The notes under the pieces were generated by a model. The model was not told the DNA's origin. It searched no databases and saw nothing but the letters and a program-made list of their open reading frames with translations. From Diplosphaera chodatii (taxonomy: Eukaryota > Chlorophyta > Trebouxiophyceae > Prasiolales > Stichococcaceae): a DNA stretch of 64,000 nucleotides. Both the position numbers and the translations under genes were made by a program. The stretch spans positions 1-64,000 of the forward strand of contig JAALGY010000063.1 of assembly GCA_032358165.1 (NCBI GenBank), written 5' to 3'. Of this stretch, positions 20,043-33,800 are shown one piece after another. Every line of letters begins with the position of its first letter. The first letter of the stretch is position 1.

Positions 20043-23000
20043 GCCACCCGGCCGGGGCGCAGCACAAGCAGCTCAGCATGCTGGGCTGCCCAGGTGTGTT
20101 CGTTCCTGCACTTCATGTCACCCATCGTTGACGGCGTGCCGCAGCGCATTGACACATCTGTTGTCGCTGCACACCTGCAGCGCCGCACCTTCGATGCTGT
20201 GAATGGCAGCGACTTGCGCAAGTGCGTGAGTGGCTGGGAGTCAGGGGCCCTGTGAACAGTGACAACTACCAGATGGCCGGCTACTTGCAGGCAGTCGCCT
20301 CCAAGACCGGTCGTCGGCGGTTAGCACAGTTTCGCATGGGCAGTCACATGCTGGGGGTGGAAACAGGGAGGTGGCAGCGGCTGCCGCGGGCAGAGCGGCT
20401 GTGTCAGCGGTGTAACTGCGGCGTGGTGGATGATGAGGCGCATATGGTCTGGGGGTGTCCAGCCCTAGTAGATCAGAGGGTGCAGCATTCGGAGCTGTTT
20501 GAGGACAGCAACATCACATCAGTGGCGGACTTTATGCAGCAGGATGCCGGGCAACTGGCAGCCTTTTTGCGGGGTTGTCATGATCAATGTGCAGAGTTGG
20601 AGGGGTGTGCATCCAACCGGGATTGATTGGAATGGAATGGAAAGCGGTAAGGGAAGTTGCAAATAGCGATGGAAAAGAGAACCTTTGACCGGAAGGATGT
20701 TTGGAACCATTCTGTCAGCGGGGAGTGAACGGTTTCGTACACGACTCGTTGTGCATGTTGCTCTGGGTTTTTCCGCCAGAGCCTGTGGCTAGGCCAAAAT
20801 GGCCCACCACCAGTATGTAATCAATGTCAATGTCAATGTCCGAGACATCGACAGATGGAGGAGGCCGTGTGCCTGGGGCAGAGCGGCTGTGTCAGCGGTG
20901 TAGCTGCGGCGTGGTGGATGATGAGGCGCATATGGTCTGGGGGTGTCCAACCCTAGTGGATCAGAGGGTGCAGCATTCGGAGCTGTTTGAAGACAGCAAC
21001 ATCACATCAGTGGCAGACTTTATGCAGCAGGATGCCGGGCAACTGGCAGCCTTTTTGCGGGGTTGTCATGATCAATGTGCAGAGTTGGAGGGGTGTGCAT
21101 CCAACCGGGTTGAGTGGAACCATTCTGTCAGCGGGGAGTGAACGGTTTCGTACACGACTCGCTGTGCATGTTGCTCTGGGTTTTTCCGCCAGAGCCTGTG
21201 GCTAGGCCAAAATGGCCCACCACCAGTATGTAATCAATGTCAATGTCAATCAGGCGGGTGCGGGGGCGGCGGGCGGTATTGCGGGGCCCAGACACCAGCC
21301 GCACGCAGGCACACTTCCCACGCTGGGGGTCGTGTTTGTTTGTTTGTTTGTTTGTTTGTTTGTTTGTTTGTTTGTTACAGAGGGCGTCCAGACCAGAACC
21401 AAGCTCAGTGAACAAGGCTCTGCGGCACAATGCGGCGTCTTACGTGGGAACGTGAGGGCGGCTGGGTAGGTCCTCAAAATGCTCTGTTCGAAATATGTCA
21501 ATGGAGGACACTGAAACCACAAGGGAATGCAGGGCCCATGAGACCATCTTCCGTTTGCACACTCGGAAGGGTTTCTTGCGCACGTTCTCAACACGCTCTC
21601 TGGCTACATACAGGCTCTCTACACCAAGCGCGAAGGATCCCGCGCTGCCCGGTGTCCGGTAGTGCGCTCTCAGGAGGCCAACCGCACCCAACCAACCAAC
21701 CCCGTCAAACAACGCAACCCTACGCTCTAACCCGCTCAAACTGCTTGCAAGTCTTGCGAGCAGACTCATCACACACACATCACCCTTCTGCTGCAATTTC
21801 GCAGCAATCGCACCTCGTTTGAGGCCATTGCACCTCGTTTGAGGCGTCCCATACTCATTCCAACCACCCAATCTGTGTCACACTCACCCTGCAGCAGCGT
21901 CCCAAGCTGCAACCATCCAGATACCTTCTATACATCACAACATGACGATCTGCACGCGCTCGTTCTCTGACGTTGTGTGCTCGACAGATGCGGCGATGGA
22001 CTGGGCGACGGTTGCATCACTGAGTGACGTGACCGAACTCCGGAAGATCGCCAAACGTTACAACGTATCTGTTCGCAGGGGTGCCAACGCAGAAACAGTT
22101 CGTCGCCAGATACACGCCGTCATGGAGCCGATGGACGGCATTGCGGACGCTGCACTTGCAGAGTTTTCGGTGTCGGACTCCAGCGCCGATTTGACGCAGC
22201 AGTCCTGCACGCTTACTGCGGCACCCATCAGCGAGGCCTATACAGAGCCTGCTGCTCAGCAGCGGCCACCAAGGGGCCCCCTGCACTCTCACGCACAGGC
22301 ACTCCCAACGTGGCGGTGTTGGGGGAGCTTGGGCGGTTCCCAGTGGCGCACACGGCAACGCTGGCCATCTGCCGGTTCTGGAACCGGCTGGTCGCAATGC
22401 CGGACACCCGCCTCACCAAGCAGGCATTCCTGGAGAACTGTGCTCTGGCCACCCGGCCGGGGCGCAGCACCAGCAGCTCAGCATGCTGGGCTGCCCAGGT
22501 GTGTTCGTTCCTGCACTTCATGTCACCCATCGTTGACGGCGTGCCGCAGCGCATTGACACATCTGTTGTCACTGCACACCTGCAACGCCGCACCTTCGAT
22601 GCTGTGAATGGCAGCGACTTGCGCAAAGTGCGTGAGTGGCTGGGAGTCAGGGGCCCTGTGAACAGTGACAACTACCAGATGGCCGGCTACTTGCAGGCAG
22701 TCGCCTCCAAGACCGGTCGTCGGCGGTTAGCACAGTTTCGCATGGGCAGTCACATGCTTGGGGTGGAGACAGGGAGGTGGCAGCGGCTGCCGCGGGCAGA
22801 GCGGCTGTGTCAGCGGTGTAGCTGCGGCGTGGTGGATGATGAGGCGCATATGGTCTGGGGGTGTCCAACCCTAGTGGATCAGAGGGTGCAGCATTCGGAG
22901 CTGTTTGAAGACAGCAACATCACATCAGTGGCAGACTTTATGCAGCAGGATGCCGGGCAACTGGCAGCCTTTTTGCGGGGTTGTCATGATCAATGTGCAG

Positions 23001-25130
23001 AGTTGGAGGGGTGTGCATCCAACCGGGTTGAGTGGAACCATTCTGTCAGCGGGGAGTGCACGGTTTCGTACACGACTCGCTGTGCATGTTGCTCTGGGTT
23101 TTTTCCGCCAGAGCCTGTGGCTAGGCCAAAATGGCCCACCACCAGTATGTAATCAATGTCAATGTCAATGCCACCCGGCCGGGGCGCAGCACAAGCAGCT
23201 CAGCATGCTGGGCTGCCCAGGTGTGTTCGTTCCTGCACTTCATGTCACCCATCGTTGACGGCGTGCCGCAGCGCATTGACACATCTGTTGTCACTGCACA
23301 CCTGCAGCGCCGCACCTTCGATGCTGTGAATGGCAGCGACTTGCGCAAAGTGCGTGAGTGGCTGGGAGTCAGGGGCCCTGTGAACAGTGACAACTACCAG
23401 ATGGCCGGCTACTTGCAGGCAGTCGCCTCCAAGACCGGTCGTCGGCGGTTAGCACAGTTTCGCATGGGCAGTCACATGCTGGGGGTGGAAACAGGGAGGT
23501 GGCAGCGGCTGCCGCGGGCAGAGCGGCTGTGTCAGCGGTGTAACTGCGGCGTGGTGGATGATGAGGCGCATATGGTCTGGGGGTGTCCAGCTCTAGTAGA
23601 TCATAGGGTGCAGCATTCTGAGCTGTTTGAGGACAGCAACATCATATCAGTGGCGGACTTTATGCAGCAGGATGCCGGGCAACTGGCAGCCTTTTTGCGG
23701 GGTTGTCATGATCAATGTGCAGAGTTGGAGGGGTGTGCATCCAACCGGGTTGAGTGGAACCATTCTGTCAGCGGGGAGTGCACGGTTTCGTACACGACTC
23801 GCTGTGCATGTTGCTCTGGGTTTTTTCCGCCAGAGCCTGTGGCTAGGCCAAAATGGCCCACCACCAGTATGTAATCAATGTCAATGTCAATGCCACCCGG
23901 CCGGGGCGCAGCACAAGCAGCTCAGCATGCTGGGCTGCCCAGGTGTGTTCGTTCCTGCACTTCATGTCACCCATCGTTGACGGCGTGCCGCAGCGCATTG
24001 ACACATCTGTTGTCGCTGCACACCTGCAGCGCCGCACCTTCGATGCTGTGAATGGCAGCGACTTGCGCAAGTGCGTGAGTGGCTGGGAGTCAGGGGCCCT
24101 GTGAACAGTGACAACTACCAGATGGCCGGCTACTTGCAGGCAGTCGCCTCCAAGACCGGTCGTCGGCGGTTAGCACAGTTTCGCATGGGCAGTCACATGC
24201 TGGGGGTGGAAACAGGGAGGTGGCAGCGGCTGCCGCGGGCAGAGCGGCTGTGTCAGCGGTGTAACTGCGGCGTGGTGGATGATGAGGCGCATATGGTCTG
24301 GGGGTGTCCAGCCCTAGTAGATCAGAGGGTGCAGCATTCGGAGCTGTTTGAGGACAGCAACATCACATCAGTGGCGGACTTTATGCAGCAGGATGCCGGG
24401 CAACTGGCAGCCTTTTTGCGGGGTTGTCATGATCAATGTGCAGAGTTGGAGGGGTGTGCATCCAACCGGGATTGATTGGAATGGAATGGAAAGCGGTAAG
24501 GGAAGTTGCAAATAGCGATGGAAAAGAGAACCTTTGACCGGAAGGATGTTTGGAACCATTCTGTCAGCGGGGAGTGAACGGTTTCGTACACGACTCGTTG
24601 TGCATGTTGCTCTGGGTTTTTCCGCCAGAGCCTGTGGCTAGGCCAAAATGGCCCACCACCAGTATGTAATCAATGTCAATGTCAATGTCCGAGACATCGA
24701 CAGATGGAGGAGGCCGTGTGCCTGGGGCAGAGCGGCTGTGTCAGCGGTGTAGCTGCGGCGTGGTGGATGATGAGGCGCATATGGTCTGGGGGTGTCCAAC
24801 CCTAGTGGATCAGAGGGTGCAGCATTCGGAGCTGTTTGAAGACAGCAACATCACATCAGTGGCAGACTTTATGCAGCAGGATGCCGGGCAACTGGCAGCC
24901 TTTTTGCGGGGTTGTCATGATCAATGTGCAGAGTTGGAGGGGTGTGCATCCAACCGGGATGGAGTGGAACCATTCTGTCAGCGGGGAGTGAACGGTTTCG
25001 TACACGACTCGTTGTGCATGTTGCTCTGGGTTTTTCCGCCAGAGCCTGGTTTTTCCGCCAGAGCCTGTGGCTAGGCCAAAATAGCCCACCACCAGTATGT
25101 AATCAACGTCAATGTCAATGTTAAAGTCTA
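20043..25130 (+). mobile_element. LINE copies of the second and partial third array units
   Basis: They follow the order of the first unit: truncated LINE (with a one-base deletion at about 20,219 that shifts the frame, shared with 24,069), 69-bp insertion, zinc-knuckle fragment, family B element, ORF1-like fragment, and two head-to-tail LINE copies. The third unit stops after the zinc-knuckle fragment. Confidence 0.85.
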
Positions 25131-25422
25131 TGTCTATGTGTGATATTTCAAGGGGTACACGTGAACAATCGGTGGTCATTTTCTTTTGCGTGCCGATTTG
25201 TGACTTGCACGCAGACAAACTTCTGCTCAGGCCAGTCAGTGGCAACGTTGCAGCAGCCTGTGCACAACACCGGGCGTATGACGGATTTGCTTGCAGTGTC
25301 ACCATTTGCATGGTGTGAACACAGCCTCGCAATTGCTGAGCTATCGCTGGCAACATCGATAACCTGCAGATCCTGCAGGCAAAACTCCGCAGGTCAAAGC
25401 AGCAGTGTGTGCTGCTCGCCTC

Positions 25423-27300
25423 CTACTTCTTCATACCACCCGACACATCCATCTCCGCCTGCAAAAGCAAAGATTTGTCCTGAACGATCGACTCGATGAC
25501 AGCCAGGCGCACTATGTCTGATGTCGTGCCATATTGTGCATGATGAGTTTCTATCTCACATTTCTATTTGGAGCACTCACCAAATTCAGGAGCAGGCTGT
25601 CAGAGTTGAGGAAGACCCTGTTCTGAGACGCCGCGATAGTGCTGGCAATGTCGCGTGCTGCCTGCACACTCAGAACAAGGCAGCCGTTGATATTGAACAT
25701 TTGACATCGAAGTTGTATTGCTGGCTGGCCATTCTGGCCAAGCCGCAGCCTCCTCTACTCACTGTACATCGTCTGATTGCTTTTGATGTGAGCAGCTACC
25801 AATCTGCGAGCAAGTGTATGTTGACGCTACATACCTCAATCTTCCGCAGCGTCAAGAAGGCTGGGTTGCTTTGGATGGCCTCGCCAATCAGCTTGGCACT
25901 TTGTGCCTGCAATTTTCCATAGAAATGTCAATCACCACTCCCTGTTGACAAAACATCAACCCTCGCTCCTGTGATCCCGCACAGGGAGAAGAGCAGAGAC
26001 ACGAACAGGCTGCAAGAGCACCTCTCCCTTGGCACGGATGACAGCGCTCTGCTTGTCCTGCTCTGCTTTATCCACCTGCAAACCGGCAAATGGAAATCAA
26101 CCAATGGCGGCCACATGCATAGCAATTGCCAATGTTGAAAGCGAGCCAATGGCAAGCCGTCCGCTGACGACACGCTGCACTAGGTTAGAGCCCGTGCCGT
26201 ACCACAAACTTTGCGCGCTCCGCGTCCTGCTGAGCGACCTGCTTCGACTCGACAGCCGCGGTGTAGTCCCGGCTGAAGGTGAGGTTTGTGATCGACACAT
26301 CGTCCAGGACAATGTTGAAGAAATGCGCTCGTTGTGTCAGGATCCTCCTGATGTCGCGACTGACAACCTGGCGGCATTCAAGCAGCAGGTTGGTTGCCAA
26401 GCCCGACAATGTGAGCATTGCCACTCGACAGCCTCATCAAACCACTGTAGCTTGGCTGCTGCAGTAGTGTGCAACTGCTGCAGGGCAGCATACCTCACGC
26501 ATCGTGAGCAACTGGCTGGCATTGTACTGGGCAATCACACTCTTGAGTGTCTCCTGCACACACAAGGGCGCAAACTGCTTGCACCCACGCAGCGGAATGT
26601 CAAATGCACAAATGGCCAGCAGGCAACAAAGACATGCACGAAGCTGCCAAGGTGAAGCGTCGACACCTGGATGATGGATGGCAGCACGCGCTCCCCGTAG
26701 TCTGTGCCCAGTGTCCGGTAGATCTCTGGCAGCCGGCTGGGTACAGGACGCGTCAGCACTCGCAGACCAATGTTCACCTGCCGCAGCGTGGCAAGTCCAG
26801 CATGAGAAACGCTAGCATGTTCCACTCCGGCCTGAGCCAACTGAGCATAGCCCGGTAAAATTAGAGATTTGGAAGCCCTGAAAACATGTAGCCGGCTGCC
26901 GCACCATCTGAAGGTCGCGCGAACCAGAAGTGCTCTGAATCACGTTTGGTCGTGCCCGCACGTCGTAGATGATGGGCCGCTCGAACCAGGGGATCATGAT
27001 GTGGGTCCCTTCCTCGTAAACCTATGAATACAAAGGATCATGGCAGTCGCCCACAACTGATGTGGGCGTGCCACAGTTGTCGGCAGACATGCACCACTCA
27101 AGCTGTCACTGTTGCATGCTCACCGTGTCTTTGATGCCAGACAGCCTGTTGAAGACGATGGCGCGGTGGCCACCCTCCACGTTGAACAGGCTGTTGGAGG
27201 CACCCCACACAGCTGCACCCCCAAGCAGCAGCACCCTCGCCAGGCCGCCCACCGCGTTGCCAGAGGGCATGCGGCCGGCTGCTTTGCGCATGTTGTCCAT
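25423..27300 (-). CDS. PHB2: Prohibitin, plant type-II (PHB2-like)
   Basis: Mitochondrial inner-membrane scaffold that assembles with PHB1-type partners into ring complexes affecting protease activity and cristae. Nine exons (27300-27124, 27021-26905, 26777-26667, 26553-26494, 26367-26203, 26075-26022, 25906-25835, 25661-25581, 25458-25423) give 290 residues, the usual family length. All eight introns lie between codons (phase 0). Visible: an N-terminal hydrophobic segment ([19 protein letters not shown]), the type-II signature [34 protein letters not shown], the SPFH/Band-7 core, the coiled-coil stretch [20 protein letters not shown], and a C-terminal tail ending SGGMKK. The start is the first ATG before conserved sequence. 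The match to plant PHB1/2/6-type sequences is close throughout, so the call is firm. Confidence 0.96.
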
Positions 27301-27876
27301 GTCAGCTCAACGCCAACGACGCGCAAGCCAGGCTGTGGCGTCCAGGAGCCCCGACACTGCTTTCGCTCGACCCGATGTGTTGCCACTGGCGTATGCCTCT
27401 GAAGTTCCTTGCATGCAACGTTCAGACAGTTGAGAAGGAACAGTGAGCCTTAGCAATTGCGCGCTGATGCGTGCAGCGGTGGACGTGCTGGCGAATTCGT
27501 GACACTGCTGCTCCAGGGTGGCAGACTGACAAGGAAGTAGCTGCCGCAGCCGAGGCAGCAGGGTGTTGGGGATCGGTACCCACTCGAGCTAGCGCAGGCC
27601 GCGATGTCCAACGCTTGGCAATACTTGCCGGGACTGTGAGAGAGACAGGTGCCTTTGGGTGGTTGCAAAGTCCACTCCATGTCTTGGCAAGCAGCGCCCG
27701 CCAACAAGGTTGCGGTTGCATCCCTGCCGCGTCGCGGGCACACACAACAGTATCAAGGATGTGATGGCATTGAAATGTACTCAACAGCTGCCGGTAAGTG
27801 TGGCAGTTGCTCGAGGTGAAAAGCAAGCAGAGGAGCCAGCTGGTGCAAAGCCTGCACTGCGCTGGGACTGTCTGCA
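27301..27876. other. Intergenic region upstream of prohibitin
   Basis: It holds the prohibitin 5' flank and the NUP96 3' flank. No further gene or clear promoter motif is recognised. Confidence 0.5.
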
Positions 27877-30800
27877 TCAGGCAGCTGCAACAACTTCTGC
27901 GAGCGCCGCTGATGCCAGCTGCAGCTCCTCTACAACATCCGCCTGCTTGAGTGGCAACGTCTGCCATGCCACCGATGTCGCGTTGCCGCTGTCCATGCCG
28001 ACATGTTTGCTGGCTGCAGCGAAGCCAGCAGCAATAACTGCCAGTGCTGCTTGTGTATCACTGCTGCGCTCTTGGGCGGCGAGACCCCGCAGCACCACTC
28101 CCAGCTGCTGAACTGCAGCCTTGACCTCGCTGGCTGGGCCACGGTCGTTGGCATCCAAGAGGCGCAGGTGCGCTGCATATGGGGCCAGGGGACCAGCTGT
28201 GCGGGCGTCGCCGGCCCGCAGGTGGGCCAGCAGCGCCCGCAGGTCGCCCAGCCGTGATGCCAGCAGGAGCTGTGGAACGACTGCATCTGCAGCAACCACA
28301 CGTGCATGTGCCAGGGATGCTGGCCCGGCCAGCGCCAGGCTGGCCAGCTGCTCGCCGGTACTCCCGCGGGCCTGTGTCCATCGCACGATGCAGATGTCAC
28401 GAACAGCGCATGTGATGAAACACGAAGAGAGCCGAGAGGTTGCGGTCAGGGACGTGCCAGCATGTACACACCATCGAGCTCCACCGAGGGCAGGTCCGAC
28501 GATTGGGAGACACCCACCTGGGCCCACAGTGCCAGAGCCACGGCCAGGCTCGCTGCAGGTAGCTGGAGACGCTGCAGCAGGAATTTGCACTTGCTGGCGT
28601 CCGCAGCCCATTCTGGCGCATGGCGTGCCAGCAGCTGCTCCACTGTGCGCGTACGCTGAAAGGCATCTGGCAGATGCAGCGCAACGTACACCGCCCATTC
28701 GTCCAGGCCGCCCACTGCCTCCAGCTGCGCAATCATGGCCGATGCCACCATGCTCACCTGTGGCCGCTGCTCAGCGCCGGGCGGCAGCACGCCGATGGCA
28801 CGCAGCACGCTGTGCAGCATCCATGCCAGGCGGCCGTCCAGTGGCTCTCGCGAGTACCCAGCAGGGTTCAGCAATGCCGCGAGGTCCGGCTCGCTGTCTG
28901 GTGTGGTGCGCCCAGCATACAGGCGCAACAGCTGGAGGTTCACATCCGCTGCAGCACCCGTGCCGCCGGCTCCACCATGGCGTTCTGTGTGCAGGGGTGC
29001 CGGAGCAGGTGCGGTTGCATGGCGCACCGCCCCAGAAAATCCGTCGAGGGCTGCATGGATGGGCATGCTGCCGCCCTGACCATACCTGCAGCACAGCACT
29101 GGTACTTGAGAGCCTGATGTGGGCCTGAAAACCGCGAGCCTCTTGCCTGATAGGACGTGCACAAACTGACTGGTGCAGCATGCAGCAGGCGGTTGATCTC
29201 AGCAAGGCGGTGGATCCAGCGTTGACGCACTCACCACAAATGCATTCCAAAGGCGAGGCGCCATGGCAGCTGCAGTGATGGCAGCACATTCTGCAGCTGA
29301 CCGCCCAGCACCTCGTACATCTGCAGCCGCACAGGATCGATGTGCGGCACCATGGCAGCGTCCTCCCACACCTGCAGCTGTGCGTCAAGGTCCAGACTGC
29401 CGGTCTTGCGCTTGCCAGCCTGCACCAGAGAGTCTGCATTTGTTGCCAGCATGAAGATGGCCATCGTAGTGATCCTAGCCCTTGGACACCGATCAAACTT
29501 GCTTCACCGCATCCACAGAACGCACACCCACTGCACCTGGGCCAGGAGCGTTGCCAGGCGGACATCTCCAGAGGCAGCTGCCAGCGCTGTTGCCTGTGCT
29601 AGTTGGTGCCCGCTGAGCGTTGACATGACAGCAGCACACCCTGTAGAGCTGGTTTGCAGCTGCTGCTCCACATCCCACTTGGCCATGTCCTGCGGTTGCA
29701 TGGTGCTGCAGCTGGCTAGGGTGATGCAGGAAGGTTTGATCACGTGGCAGCCTGATGACCCAACATGCTGGGAACAGCTGCAGGTCTCGGAAGCGCCACT
29801 GAAGATACTCACAAGCTGTGGCGTTACAGGGACCGACCCTCAAACAAAAGCACCTGAAGCCAGTGGCTGAGGCCAGCACGCCGCTGGAAGGCAGCCAAGC
29901 TGGAGGGCGCCGCAGGGTCCCCAACGTTCTCCTGGAGCTCCGCGGTGCCTCTGCCTGTGCACTTGCAGCCACAGCTCGCATTGAGTCGAGGCTCTCCAGG
30001 TTGCACACGGGTCTCAGAGATATGCGCACGCACACATCCTGAGCGTGTGCACCGACCTGCTTCCCCCTGGGCTGTGTCCCCCTCCCCTGCAAGGGCCTCG
30101 AACAGGACGCGGACCAGGTCCCAGGTCCAGGCCTCGTGCTGCAAACAGGTTCGTTCCAGTCCCCGCTGCAGGCCGTCCTGTGCACGGGGACGAACTTGTG
30201 GGCAGCTTGCCTCACGTCTGATCCTCGCGGCTATGTGAACAACTGCAACTGCAACCTATCAGAGCTTGCGCGCATGGCCATGGGCAGCTCTGCATGCTCA
30301 GACTCTGCATGTTTGCCGATATTCACCTGCTTGAGCACCTCTGTACATTGCAGAGTGAAGCGCAGGCACAGCTGCTGCAGTTGCTGCTCCCGGCTGCATT
30401 TGAGGGACCACTGGGGCACGACATCGCCCAACCCAGCGGCATCCGCCCCGTCCTGGGGCTGTCCTGTCGCGTCTGGCGAGCTGTGCGCCGCATGCTCCTC
30501 CAGCATGTCGCGCCACAGGCTGCGCGCACGGTCAGTGGGTGCAGCGACGCCCGCAGGACTGCCCTGGTCCCGCACCCGCGCTGTCACATCCAGGCGCCGC
30601 AGCACAACGCGCTGACTTCGGGCACCCCCGCCAACTGCAGGTTGCAAAGCATACACGCCATTGGTATGGTGTGACCTGCGCCTGTAGCCCCACTCAGCTG
30701 TGGTTCACCAGGACTTAAAGCCAACTATGGTCAGCAGTGGATGATCCATGTCGGCCCTCACCAACGTGAGCAAGGAGACCAGAGGGCCCCCAGCCGATGC

Positions 30801-33800
30801 GGGCGGTCTGCCCTAGCATCAGACCAGCGTCGACCATGACATCTGCAGCGGTGTGACCCTCCTGCAGCAGAGGCGCTTCTGCGCCTGGGCTGGGGGGTGG
30901 CAGGGCCAATGCTGGCGTCAGCAGCCGTGGCAGCGGTGACCCCTGTGCTGCTGCGTGCTGTGGCGCCTGCACGGCAGGCACGGTGTTGCGCCAGGCGTTG
31001 GGGGCGGCCGCCGGAGCCGGCGCTGATGCACCGGCGGCCTCACCAAAACCCTGCTCACCACCTCGTGTCCTCTGCACCACACACGAGAAGGCTGTCCTCG
31101 GTAAACTGTATTCTGCTCAATCCGTGCAACCACTGGGGCCATCGTGGCCAGCTCAAATTGCACACCCATGCCACGAGGTCCCACACACGGCACGGCAAAA
31201 CACCGTGGCAAGCCCAAGTTTCTATGACAATCTGGTCACCTGAAGCGGGTGGGAGTCAACAAAGAGTGATGTGCGCATCGCATGCAGCCGGGCGGGCTCC
31301 AGGCCCAGTGACGCGGGCAGCGCCACTGGCAGAGGCTGGTCGGGCGCGGGACGGCGCACGGGCTGCTGATCTGCGGCCGCGCCCTCCGTATCTGCCATAC
31401 CATCCAGGTCATCGCCGTTGATGAGCTCGAAGCCGTTGCTATCGTCACCTGTACCGCCACAGAAAGCATGCAGGTCAGACGTTGCCAGGCTCACACTCTA
31501 TAGCTCGGGTGGCAGACCATCAGGGCATCGCAGCATGGTTCTGCGCCAGCGGCCGAGCCACAAGACGACTGTACTGCAATCACGATTTCAGTGTAGCTGC
31601 ACATGGCGTCAGCTTCCTGGTTGCCCACCATCCAGCATGGCGATGCTGTCCTCCTCCTCCACCGGCCCGTGCGGCTGCTCGGCGCCGTCGGCCTCGTCAG
31701 CCGGCGGCTCGTCGTCATCGGAGTCGGCATCGATCAGGCCATACCGAGTGAAGTGCTCAACATCAAACCGCCACTCGCCCCGCTCGGGCCGGTAGCTCAC
31801 GAAGGTCGCGCCCTGCAGATGGCAGCAGCGCCGCTCAAGGCCTTCGTGGATGGTGACCCTGGTATTGAGAGCGCTGCTACACGCTCAGCAGGGGCCAATC
31901 ACGTTTCGCTGCATACTACAGGAGACCCACCTGGCGAGCAGCCAGCTTCTTCAGCTTGACTGTGAACCTGTCCACGGCAGCTGCATCTTCTGTTGGCCGC
32001 TTGGTTGCTTCGTCCATCTTGTAAACGTTCAACAGGGTGATCTGCACGCACGGATGCAACGTCTAGTGTTGCTACTCTTGGCAGACCATCAGCAACAGCA
32101 GCGTCTGCATCGCCATCACGGTTCACAGCCAGTGTTGGTGCAAAAGGCCCATTGCTCTGGGACGACCGCGCGACGCACCCGAGCGGCACAGTTGAGGCCC
32201 TCACCCACGGGCGGCTTGTCAGCGTCGTTGAGGTACACCTGCGGTATCGTAACACAATGTGTGCTGCAGCAGATACGTGGCAAGCCGGCTGCCAGGTTCG
32301 TGTTGTTGCTGTGTGCACCGATGATGCATCTGCCATAGCATCCGCCGTCCAGCAACTGCTGCTGTGTGCGCATGCATGTGAGGCCAGCCGATTCCCACGG
32401 CGGGGCCGGGGCGCGCACCTCCACGCCGCCCTTTGACAGGCGGACGAGCGCCTCCACATCCACCCCGCGCACGTCCACCTCCTCCAGCCAGTGCACTGAG
32501 CCGATGCCCGGACGCCCGACCGTGAAGTTGGCGACGTGCGCCAGCGACTCCGGGTCCTCCCGCGCCATGGCCGCCAGCTGCGTGAGCGACGGCTGCACAT
32601 GGTAGTCGCTGCCGGGCTGCAGCTGCGGCAGCAGCTCACTGACCTGCGGACAGCAGCTCGTGCTTCGTCAAGCACGCTGCACAGCTTCAGGGCAGCACAT
32701 GCTGCAGAGGTGCCAGTGTTCCAGAAACACGGGCGACCCCGGGCAGCAGATGGCTGCGCACCTCCTCATCCCGCAGGTTGCCGGACCGTGCGCGGTCGGA
32801 TGCGGCGCCATTACCGGTTGCTGGCCGCTCGAAGCCCTCCTCCTCCTCCTCTTTGCCATCCTCTCGCCCCTGGCTGTCGCCCCGGGACGCCTGTCGCTGC
32901 TGCGGCTGGCTGCGCCCTGGGTCAGACGCGTCCTCCTCCGGCTTGCCGTCATGCTGGCCGCCGGCGGGCTGGTCACATGCGCCACTGCCGCTGCGGCCAG
33001 GCTGGCCGACTGCTGGTGCAGCGGTGGACGTGCTTGCGCTGGCTGTGCTGGGCAAGGGGTCACGCACGAACAGGCGCCGGGGGTCGGGCTGGCTGTCTCG
33101 TCCCGTGCCGTCTGCCCCACCATTGGCCGTGCCCTCTGCATGCTCGCCACCGCCCGTGCTGGGTGCCCTGCTGGCGGACCCGAGGCGCGGGGTGCGCAGC
33201 CTGACTCCGGCGCGCGGGGTGATGGACCGCGGGGTCAGCAGCGCGGTGGGCCGCACCACCGCGCGCCCCACCATGGGGCCCAGGGGCCGCTGCGTCAGGC
33301 CGACGCGGTGCTCCGGCGGCGCCTCGCCGCCGCCCACCTGCGGCGGCGCCGGCAGAGTGCCGTACGGCGACGTCGCCACGCCTGCTCGCACCGGCGCCAC
33401 GTGCGTCACCGAGGCGGGTGCGCATGGTGGCCCACCCACGGACATGAACATGCGGGCGCACTTTGCATCGAGCCAACAGCGTGCTGCAAGTTGCGCAGTA
33501 CCTGGAATCGGGCCGGGCGCAGCCTGCTGCGGCTGGGCAGCGGTGAGCTGGAAGTTGCTCGTGCCAGGATTGGCAAACAGGTTGCCGGCGCCGCTGCCAA
33601 AGAGGTTGGTCGCGGGAGCAGAGAACGCCAGGCTGGACTGGGTGGCGCCAAAGGCCCCCGGCGTGCCAAAGGAGGTTGAGCTGGGCGCAAACAGGCCACC
33701 GGGTTTGGGGGCCGCCTGCCCGAACAAGCCTGCAAGTCACGAATGTTTATCAGGTGTGAGCAGACACCAGTTCGGTCGTACTGGGAGCACGGGTGTAATA

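Larger units (their letters stand above)
16205..24957 (+). repeat. Tandem array, period about 3.85 kb, two full units plus a partial
   Basis: Every landmark repeats at an offset of 3,846-3,849: the 69-bp insertion (16,787 / 20,63x / 24,48x), the ORF1-like start (18,093 / 21,942), and LINE copies at 18,445 / 22,294 and 19,322 / 23,171. Units differ by one substitution (GLETGRW against GVETGRW) and by TTTG repeat number, so the event is recent or an assembly effect. Breakpoints fall inside LINE sequence. Confidence 0.9.
1..25130. mobile_element. Nested LINE/SINE cluster with segmental duplications
   Basis: The whole block is built from fragments of a few repeat families joined on both strands. 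LINE pieces are mainly minus from 1 to 12.5 kb and mainly plus from 13.3 to 25.1 kb. No host gene is recognisable inside it. The right edge is the last LINE tail near 25,110-25,130, about 300 bases before the prohibitin stop codon. Several open frames remain, but all LINE copies lack the 5' half of the element. Confidence 0.93.

Noticed and set aside
16205..24957. Tandem array as a CRISPR or satellite array
   Set aside because: Units are kilobases long and consist of LINE/SINE modules; no short spaced repeats.
28121..29128. 335-codon plus-strand frame
   Set aside because: Antisense to NUP96 exons with recognisable NUP96 blocks; Arg/Pro/Cys-rich shadow composition.
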